The notes under the pieces are model-generated. The model was not told the DNA's origin, made no database searches, and saw only the letters and a list, made by a program, of their open reading frames with translations. A program made the translations under genes and the position numbers. Of a stretch of DNA of 64,000 bases, positions 56,461 through 64,000 are shown in pieces. The stretch's first letter is position 1. Each line of letters starts with the position of its first letter. Where the stretch lies: contig NC_052349.1 of assembly GCF_009727055.1 (NCBI RefSeq), forward strand, positions 92,057,244-92,121,243, written 5' to 3'. This DNA is from Benincasa hispida. Its lineage: Eukaryota; Streptophyta; Magnoliopsida; Cucurbitales; Cucurbitaceae.

Positions 56461-57230
56461 ATCAGTCCCAATAGGATTGAGAGATTGGTGAAGAATGGAC
56501 TTCTAAGTGAGTTAGAAGAAAATTCTTTACCAGTGTGTGAATCTTGCCTTGAGGGTAAGATGACTAAAATACCTTTTACTGGAAAAGGTTATCAAGAAAA
56601 AGAGGCTCTTAAGTTAGTACATTCTGACCTTTGTGGTCCTATGAATGTGCAAGCCCGAGGTGGCTATGAGTATTTTATCAGTTTTACTGATGATTACTCT
56701 AGGTGTGGGTATGTTTATCTGATGCAACGAAAGTTTGAATCCTTTGAAAAGTTCAAAGGATTCAAGGCCGGAGTTGAAAACACATTGGATAGACGAATTA
56801 AAATACTTCGATCGGATCGAGGTGGAGAGTTTTTGGACTCGATATTCTAGGACTATTTGATAGAACATGGAACTGTTTCCCAACTCTTAGCATCGAGTAC
56901 ACCTCAGCAAAATGGTGTAGCGGAGAGGAGAAATAGAACCGTGTTGGACATCATTTGTTCGATGATGAGTTACGCTTTCTTACTTGACTCGTTTTGGGGT
57001 TTCGCAGTGGAGACTACAGTATACATACTTAACTATGTTCATTCTAAGAGTGTTGCGAGAACACCTCTGGAGTTGTGGAACGGGCGTAAAGCTAGTTTAC
57101 GTCACTTTCGCATTTGGGGTTGCCCTGCACATGTGCTTGAGGCGAATCCAAAAAGTTGGAACAACGGTCGAGTTTATCCTCTTTGTAGGTTACCCCAAAG
57201 GTACACGATGAGATTATTTTTATGATCTGT
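56461..57230 (+). pseudogene. copia integrase (element E), triad intact, one internal stop
   Basis: From 56485 the frame shows the second zinc pair (CESCLEGK, residues 18-25) and the core with Asp48 (VHSDLCGP), Asp111 (LRSDRGGEF) and, after an in-frame TAG at 56848-56850, Glu147 (QNGVAERRNR). The D,D(35)E spacing is kept. The C-terminal domain (LELWNGRKASLRHFRIWGCPAHVLEANP) is readable to about 57180, where a frameshift follows. It would integrate cDNA. Apart from the stop it is the best-kept integrase here. Confidence 0.9.
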
Positions 57231-57432
57231 CAGAAAATAGAGTGTTTATTTCCACGAATACTACTTTCCTGGAGGAGAATCATATTAGAGAGCACAGTCC
57301 ATATAGTAAAGTCGTGTTATGTGAGCTTCCAATGAAACTACTGAAACTTCAACAAGAGTTGTTAAAGGACCTGCTTCATTAGCAAGAATTGTTGATAATA
57401 GTCCATCTCATAGGTCGGTTGCACCTCAAGAG

Positions 57433-58250
57433 TTGAGGGAACCTCGACGCATTGGGAGGGTTGCAGACCCACCTTTTCACTATCTGGGTTTCACGAAAAT
57501 TCTAGCTATGGTAGTAGATGGCGATGTTGAGGATCCCTTGTCTTATCAAAAGGCAATGGAGGATATTGACCGGGATGAATGGGTCAAAGCCATACATCTC
57601 GAGATGAAGTCGATGCACTTCAACTTAGTATGGGATCTTGTGGATCAGCCTGATGGGGTAGAACCTTTAGGTTGTAAATAGATCTACAAGCGTAAAACGG
57701 GGTGGTGATGGGAAGGTGCAAACCTTCAAGGCTCGACTTGTGGAAAAGGGTTATACCCAGGTAGAGGGAGTCGACTATGAAGAGACTTTCTCCCCTGTTT
57801 CCATGATAAAGTCGATTTGCATTCTCCTGCCCATTGTAGCTTATTATAATTATGAGATCTGGCAAATGGACGTTAAATCTGCCTTTCTGAATGGCAATCT
57901 TGAGGAAACCATTTACATGGTGCAGCCCGAGGAATTCATTGGCCAAGGTCAAGAGCAAAAAGTTTGCAAACAGAATCGGTCCATTTATGGGTTGGAACAA
58001 GCGTCTAGATCTTGGAACATACGATTTGATACTACGATCAAGTCGTATGGCTTTGACCAGAACGTTGATGAACCTTGTGTCTACAAGAAGATTGTCAATG
58101 CTTCAGTAGTTTTCTTAATGTTATATGTAGACAATATACTACTTATTGGGAATGATGTAGGTTTACTGACTGCAGTTAAGAACTGGCTAGCGACTCAATT
58201 CCAAATGAATGATTTAGGAGATGCTTAGTTTGTTCTAAGTATACAGATCT
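57433..58250 (+). pseudogene. copia reverse transcriptase (element E), YVDD changed to YVDN
   Basis: 57433-57681 encodes the domain start (DRDEWVKAIHLEMKSM, then WDLVDQPDGVEP). After a stop and frame change, 57716-58228 covers FKARLVEKGYTQVEGVDYEE, MDVKSAFLNGNLEETIYM and SIYGLEQASRSWN to the active site. That site reads YVDN (58124-58135): the second catalytic Asp is Asn, a single G-to-A change. The frame ends at DLGDA with a stop at 58226-58228. Confidence 0.9.
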
Positions 58251-58804
58251 TTTGGGATCGTAAGAACAAAGTCCTGGCACTATTTCAGGTATGGTACATT
58301 AACAAGAAGTTGCTCAAGTACTCGATGTAGGACTCCAAGAGGAGCCTACTGTCGTTCAAGCATGGAGTCACTTTGTTGAAGGACATGTGTCCTAAGACGC
58401 CTCAAGAGGTTGAGGAAATAAAATGGATCCCATATGCGTCTGTCGTTGGCAGTTTAATGTATGTGATGCTCTGTACTAGACCAGACATCTGCTACGTTGT
58501 GGGCATAGTCAGTAGGTATCAGTCTGACCCAAGCCAGGGTCACTAGACTGCAGTGAAGAACATCCTCAAGTATCTTCGAAGAACGAGGGATTACATGCTC
58601 GTGTATGGATCTAGGGATTTAATCCTTACTGGATATACGGATTCTGACTTTCAGACTGATAGAGACTCTCGTAAGTCCACTTCAAGGTTAGTCTTTACTC
58701 TTAACGTAAGAGCTGTAGTATGGCGAAGCACTAAGCAAGGGTGTACCGTTGACTCTACTATGGAGGCGGAGTACATACCGGCTTGCGAACGTTGATGAAC
58801 ATTG
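58251..58804 (+). pseudogene. RT tail and truncated RNase H (element E)
   Basis: Translation continues in pieces (VVGSLMYVMLCTRPDICYVVG near 58440-58500) and then the open stretch 58553-58795 (LKYLRRTRDYMLVYGSRDL, ILTGYTDSDFQTD, STMEAEYIPACE), which is RNase H. It stops after the ACE motif, where family members continue for about 90 residues. Ten bases later the LTR begins, so the C-terminus and polypurine tract are deleted. Confidence 0.88.
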
Positions 58805-60236
58805 TGTTGGGGTTGATGCCCTAAAGTCTCGTATCCTGTAGTTTGTACGAACGCTTGTGATGTACAATATATGATACTTACTTCACTTCTTGATTTTACT
58901 CATCTGAATGTTTTATTTGCTTTACCACAAACCAATAAACTAAAATCCCTGGTTGTCTTTGTGTAACTTAAGCATGTATGTGGTGACATACAAGTGGATC
59001 ATGTCTGAAGGGATGACCAAAATGGTCTGTAGTATATGGATATAGGAGGGAAACCTTATCCTGGTAACGTTACGGATGTGGCCCGCTTGGTGGAATAGTT
59101 ACAAGTGTTGTGACTTGTCATAGATGGTCTGATCCTGATCATTCATGTAGGGGACATGCAAGCAGGGGCGTCCTATACAAAGAGTTTGTATAAAACCTGA
59201 CCACAAAATGTTAACGTCTCGTTATATAACACCGTTCATGATAGAGACTTCACACTAGGATGACCATAAATAACATGACCCCAATCCTGAGTGAGTTGGG
59301 AACTTCTGCCATTGAGGGCGGTCCTTTGATTTGCATGGGTATGAGGGAAGGCCACTAACTCAAACCTACCACTTTGGGGATTCGTCTAATTTGGGAGCTG
59401 GGAACTCAGCTACACAAGATGGAATTCACTCCTTCCCCTAAGCAAGGGTAAGTAAATAGATAGCTCCCTTAAGGGCTAATTCCAGGGCTTGAACGATGTG
59501 GCGCCACACAACTTCTCATGGCCCGAGAGATGTTCACACATAGTTGGACTATGTTGTATTGTTCATTAGAGGGATTAATGGTACTTAAGGAGTGAGATGT
59601 AACTATAGGGAAAAAACGGTAAATTGGTCAAACTGTACTTACGAGCATCTGTGAAAGGTTAACGTACTCATGATTGGTTATATCTGATGGACATATAAAT
59701 ATATCTGTGGTAAGAAGAGTTCAGTTGTCAGTCTTTAGTGGAATGTCTGGCAGTTAACGGATGGTGGATCTCGTGGCTAAAGAGTTTAGACAGCTATTCA
59801 CGTACCATTGGAGCTTCTAGTCATAGGTCCATAAAGTCCCCTTGGTAGCTTGGATAAAAGTTGAGAATTCGTTGTTTGTTCAGTATGAAATGTTGAAATT
59901 GACAAGAGGGAGGTCGATTATATATGATATAATTGAACTGGTTAATTATATATGATATGATTGATTAAATGTATAAGATACATTATTTTGGAGGAAATTG
60001 GATATAAATATGATTTATATCAAGTAGAGGAGAAAACACTATAGTTGATATATGATATCAAACTATAGGTTAAGAATATAATATGATTATATTCATTATT
60101 TAATTAATTAGGAGATTATGAGATAATTGGCCAAAGTTTTCTCCGGATTCGTGCAAAAGTGGGAAGTTAAATTCAGTTTTAGTAACTCAAGAATAAAATG
60201 AATTTTTTTTTCCATTTTGAAATATACACGAAAGAC
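58805..60236 (+). repeat. 3' LTR of element E, cut by Ty3 element F
   Basis: It starts TGTTGGGGTTGATGCCC and is co-linear with the C LTRs for 1.43 kb. The remaining about 0.6 kb should lie beyond element F, outside the window. Confidence 0.92.
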
Positions 60237-61899
60237 TGATAATGGGCAGAAATGCACATTATCATAGTGCTAAATCCTTAAACAATGTTGGATTACGTTG
60301 CTGAAATATATTAAATTGCATCCATTAAGCATAAATTCTATAATATTACGGTCGCATGCGTCCAATGCATTAGAGCAGTTGATCTTTATATTTTTGTGCA
60401 GAATAATGCGTTAACGCAATGCAAAGAATGCGATCATAGGAATACATTGGTCGAGCGCAACTTCAGTGCAAGACTTTGCATTGATCATGCTCGCAAACAT
60501 TCACCCAAGAAGAATCACCGCAATAAGGTGGGCGCATCCGAACGAAAGGACAATTAAGATCGATGGGACAGAAAGCTGATGGCAGTCGGATCCAAATTAA
60601 GTTGACAGTCGATAACGGTCATAAAGTACATCCAGCTTTATCGACAATTATCTGGCGCATCAGTCAGGAATTAAAGTTGTCCCATCTGTACAGCCAGGAG
60701 AGAGAAGCCACCTTTCACCTTTGATGCCCTATAAATACCAAGTGCATTCTTCAGAGGAGGGGTTAAGCAATCGATTATTTTCATTATTTGACAAGTTCGT
60801 GCCTCTGTCCATAGTTTTCTTCCATTTTTACGACAACACGAGGAAGAAGGTGTGTTGGTAGATCATTCCGGCGAGCTTGGAAAAGCATCGGAAGCTCCAA
60901 GATAGAGAGAGGGCCGACTCCTGCGGAAGCAGGAATATTTCTAATTCAGAACATAGATCCCAGTGTAAAAATCCTCGGTCAGCAAGGAATTGCTACCAGG
61001 CTCTCTACCTTAACTTCCATTAGCATTTTGTACTTGGCTTATTTATAAGAATGGAATTTCTTTCTCTATATCTGTTCACTCTCTGTGATTCATGCATGAG
61101 TAGCTAAATTAATTGAATGGGTTGAGAAGCATTTAGCTAGCACAACGAGGGAATCTTCATTCTTTGTTGTTATCTTGTTTATGTATGTTTCATTCGTTTA
61201 TTAAAGATAATTAGGAAGGTAATTTAAGGACAGGATCTAGGCTTGGGAAGGTCAGGTCAGAATCTAGGTTTGGGAAAACCAGATTAGAATGCATAAACGA
61301 GAGATAGGCGCTTAGGGATGAGCACTATTTGTTATCAACGCATCGCATGCATCTTAGCAATAAGATATGATTGTATGCAGTCACCTTGCTTTCATGCATT
61401 TTGCATCAATGCATAAGCCAAGAGTAGAGACTTAGGAATAAGCTCTATGGACATTTTGCATGCAACACTTGCGTCCTAGATTGAGGAGCATCGTATTTAC
61501 AATTGGAAAATGACTTGTTGTGCATAGTAGTAACATGATCGCATAGTTTGACGCATTCCCAAGTAAAGCTAGCTAAAGATCTTCTCAACCCGTTCATCGC
61601 ATACTCATTGTATCTATCAACGCAAATTTCGTTTCTCAAATCCGCCTCATTTATTTCATTTATTTTCAATCAACGCAACCAACAAACCAACCACCTTATT
61701 TATTTTACCCGTTACCGCACAGTTTTCATAAGAAAATTATCAACGCAAACTATTTTCACAAGTCCCTGTGATCGACCCTGGACTTACCAGGAAACTCAGA
61801 GGAATTTACACTTGAATTCCACTGGGAAAACTTGAGAGCACAACGTAATTCCACCAATGCATATCATCCATTTTCCACACTTAATAAAATAACGCATCA
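60237..61899 (+). repeat. 5' LTR of element F
   Basis: The 1,663-bp LTR starts TGATAATGGGCAGAAATGC and ends AACGCATCA, matching both ends of the solo LTR at 34469-36112. The TATA box TATAAATA is at 60730-60737. Confidence 0.93.
60730..60737 (+). promoter_or_regulatory. TATA box of element F LTR
   Basis: TATAAATA in the context GCCCTATAAATACCAAG, shared with the related solo LTR. Confidence 0.8.
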
Positions 61900-61905
61900 A
61901 GTTTT

Positions 61906-61923
61906 TGGCATCGTTACCGGGGA
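61906..61923 (+). promoter_or_regulatory. primer-binding site (tRNA-Asp type) of element F
   Basis: TGGCATCGTTACCGGGGA lies six bases after the LTR. The canonical Athila/Tat-type site TGGCGCCGTTGCCGGGGA differs at three positions, all transitions of the kind caused by deamination of methylated cytosine. Confidence 0.88.
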
Positions 61924-61979
61924 CTTCGGCAAAATAGTTGTTAACGGTAATTTTTGTGAATTCTTTGCAAAACTCTCAA

Positions 61980-63480
61980 TCTCTGGCGAACTACGACCCA
62001 GAGATTGAGAGAACATTTCGAAGGAGACTAAGGGACCTCCAACCGCAACCACAATCCGATAAAGAAGAGATGGCGTAGCAGCCTAGGAATGAAGCACCAA
62101 ACAATAATAATGTCATGGCAAATCTAATTATGTTGGCAAACGATCGCAATAGGCCCATTAGGGACTATGCATTGCTAAACCTCTATGATTTCTCTCTGGG
62201 AATCATGAGGCCTACCTTAGAAGGAAGTAGATTTGAAATGAAACCGGTGATGCTGCAGATGATCCAGGCTGCAGGTCAATTCAAAGGAAGGTATGGCGAG
62301 GATCTGCATGCCTACCTCCGAAGTTTTATTGAAATCTGAAATACTTTTGTGTTCCCGAACATCTCTGCTGAGAAGGTTCGACTAATGTTGTTTCCATTTT
62401 CTCTCTGTGATCAGGCTAGGAAATGGGCCTACTCGCTCGAACAAAAAGAGATCACTTCTTGGGAATAAGTGGTGGAGAAGTTTATGAAGAAGTATTTCCC
62501 ACCTATCGAGAACGCAAGACGGAGAAAGCTTATTATTGATTTTGAACAAGATATAGATGAATCGCTCCTTCCTTGGGAAACTTTCAAACTGTCCGTCAGC
62601 CCGCTTTTAAACTGGCTTGCTATAACCCGCTTTCCTAAGCAGCAATGCCTGGGCGAGGTTTAAAAGGTTGGTCCGAGATTGTCCACACAATAGGCTGCCA
62701 GACTGCCTTCAAATGGAAATTTTCTACCATGGTTTGAATCCTGCTTCGCAGATCGTTGCCAATGCGGCAGCAGCTAGTGGTCTGCTCGACAAGACTTATG
62801 ATGAAGCGAAGAATATCCTGGATCGCATCTTCAAGAATCATGAAGACTGGAGGGAGAGCGACCAGAGATTAAGACTCAAAGATTCTGACGCAAATAACGG
62901 TGCTATTATTTCATTACAAAATCAAATGACCGCAATGATAAATTTGATTCAATGAATGAGGATCAACGGCCCAACACCGCAAGGTGAACAAATTAACGCA
63001 ATAAGTCAAAACATCGCAAGGTGTGCGACTTGCAGTGATAGGCATGCGATGGAAGATTGTCCACAAAACCCACAATCTGTATATTTTATAAAAAATAACC
63101 CCTTTCCAACACCTACAACCCCGGGTGGAAAAACCACCCAAAGTTTACTTAGAAGAATCAATAACAAAATTTTCAATTTATGGCACAAAAAGAAGGGCCA
63201 CCAGGGTTCTTTCAACGCAGCAACGGTCAACAGAGTAACCAAGCAAGTAGCTCACAACAACCACCGCAATATTCTTTCCTAGAAAGCCTATTGAAGCAAT
63301 ATATAGAGAAAAATGAGACGGTTCTTCAAAGTCAGGCTACGTCCATCCGCAATCTTGAATTGCAAATAGGCCAAATTGCAAATGAGCTCAAAAGTAGACC
63401 GCAAGGGGCGCTGCCAAGTTCAACCGAGCTTCCACGTAACCCAGGGGTTTACCATGTAAGGAGCAATGTCAGGTTGTGAC
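61980..63480 (+). pseudogene. Ty3/gypsy gag (element F)
   Basis: The reading begins near 61985 (ANYDPEIERTFRRRLRDL), has a stop at about 62075 (a CAG-to-TAG type change) and runs through RPIRDYALLNLYDF and the Retrotrans_gag core (FKGRYGEDLHAYLRSFIEI, LFPFSLCDQARKWAYSLEQ, VEKFMKKYFPP, LVRDCPHNRLPD, IFYHGLNPASQ). Stops lie at about 62337 and 62467. An extra segment of about 76 bp at 62573-62648 splits the WARFKRL motif and shifts the frame. The zinc knuckle CATCSDRHAMEDC is at about 63022-63060. The tail has an alpha-helical Q/E-rich stretch (LLKQYIEKNETVLQSQATSI). Confidence 0.87.
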
Positions 63481-63489
63481 ATTGCGCAG

Positions 63490-64000
63490 TGGAAAGACTG
63501 TGGAGGAAGAAAAGAAAGAGTAAAACAGATCAACCTCTATCGCAGCTGAACCTGAGATTGCGGCAACGCAAGAAAAAGAAAAAGAAAATGAAGCAATAGA
63601 ACCTGAGGTTGCGTTAACCTCAAAGTCAAATGAAATGGAAATCGTGAAAGTCCAGTTACCACCTTTCCCTCAGAGGCTAAAGAAGAAGAAAAACGAAGAG
63701 GTACAATACCAACGCTTCCTATCTATGTTAAAGCAATTACATGTTAACATTCCTTTCAGTGAAACGATTGAGGAAATGCCTGCCTATGCCAAGTTTCTAA
63801 AGGACATGGTAACCAAGAAAAGAGACGCTGGAAAATTTTCCACGATGGCCATAACGCAAAGTTCCAAATCTATTATCCCACCAAAGATGAGCAATCCTGG
63901 GGGCTTCACTATTCCTTGCTCCAAAGGAGGACTCTATATTGGGCAAGCCCTGTGTGACTTGGGGGCCAGCATAAATTTGATGTCGCTGCCAATCTTTCGA
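63490..64000 (+). CDS. Ty3/gypsy protease N-terminal part (element F), runs off window
   Basis: From about 63538 one frame is open to the window end. It holds a Lys/Glu-rich linker, VQLPPFPQRLKKKKNEEVQY, the conserved NIPFSETIEEMPAYAKFLKD block that precedes protease in Athila/Tat-type elements, and the protease start at the end (IGQALCDLGASINLMSLPIF). The catalytic motif is DLGAS, a form common in this clade. Upstream a stop near 63520 separates it from gag. RT, RNase H and integrase would follow outside the window. Confidence 0.85.

Larger units (their letters stand above)
52618..60236 (+). mobile_element. copia element E, 5'-truncated, split by a solo LTR
   Basis: It begins inside gag directly at the Ty3 LTR boundary. 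It continues through the zinc knuckle and protease, is split by the solo LTR 53347-56070 and resumes with pre-integrase, integrase, RT and RNase H. It reaches its 3' LTR at 58805. That LTR is cut after about 1.4 kb by Ty3 element F at 60237. The last part of RNase H and the polypurine tract are deleted. It belongs to the same family as B, C and D. Confidence 0.9.
60237..64000 (+). mobile_element. Ty3/gypsy element F (Athila/Tat type), 5' part
   Basis: 5' LTR, tRNA-Asp-type primer site, gag with Retrotrans_gag-like core and CX2CX3HX4C knuckle, and the start of protease appear in order on the + strand. The element runs off the window. It sits inside the 3' LTR of element E; the left flank AAGAC (60232-60236) should recur at its far end. 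Its LTR family is that of the solo LTRs at 34469-36112 and, more distantly, 50900-52617 and 20949-25210. Confidence 0.92.

Noticed and set aside
1..64000. Endogenous pararetrovirus or other virus-derived genes
   Set aside because: All gag-pol fragments have Ty1/copia or Ty3/gypsy order and motifs. No movement-protein or coat-protein signature was seen.

Overview
What it is. The window is plant nuclear DNA, most likely from a eudicot. It is AT-rich, has no intact host gene, and consists almost entirely of layered transposable elements in different states of decay. LTR families rich in GCGATCGCATGCG-type words hint at a cucurbit, but that is only an impression. I found no tRNA, rRNA, CRISPR, operon or virus-like gene set. 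All readable coding sequence is Ty1/copia or Ty3/gypsy gag-pol, except a captured fragment of a PDR-type ABC transporter and one unrecognised small ORF, both inside a CACTA DNA transposon.

Layout. 1-5004: the 3' part of a decayed Ty1/copia element (A, + strand) with its 3' LTR. 5005-20948: AT-rich DNA without genes, holding MITE-like inverted repeats, a decayed copia LTR (about 9967-11840) with a dense cluster of TTGAC[CT] words, a 2.5-kb element with arms of about 0.8 kb (13880-16440), a probable decayed Ty3 LTR (about 16850-18330) and a hAT-like element with an 8-bp target duplication (19920-20571). 20949-25210: a decayed solo Ty3 LTR split by a CACTA element (21485-24318, TSD TAT). 25784-26234: a small solo LTR (TSD GTGTG).

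28121-46848: a four-level nest. Copia element B (- strand) carries a copia solo LTR (29774-43506, TSD GTAAG). That LTR was split by copia element C (30275-42004, - strand, both LTRs, TSD TGAGG). The C integrase region is in turn split by a solo Ty3 LTR (34469-36112, TSD GTCAT). 46849-60236: two related + strand copia remnants, D and E, separated by a Ty3 LTR (50900-52617) whose flanks do not match. E is split by a third kind of solo LTR (53347-56070, TSD GTTGG) and lost the end of its RNase H region. 60237-64000: the 5' LTR, primer-binding site, gag and start of protease of a Ty3/gypsy element (F, Athila/Tat type) that runs off the window and is inserted in the 3' LTR of E.

How it works together. 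Elements B, C, D and E are one copia family with LTRs of about 2 kb, an initiator-Met primer site and an unusually long leader (about 2.3 kb) before gag. Every coding copy is disrupted, so none looks autonomous. The many solo LTRs show frequent LTR-LTR recombination. A 38-bp sequence at 53560-53597 is two back-to-back Tn5 mosaic ends, identical to a Nextera mate-pair junction adapter. It is almost certainly an assembly artefact, not biology. I found no convincing undescribed biological system.
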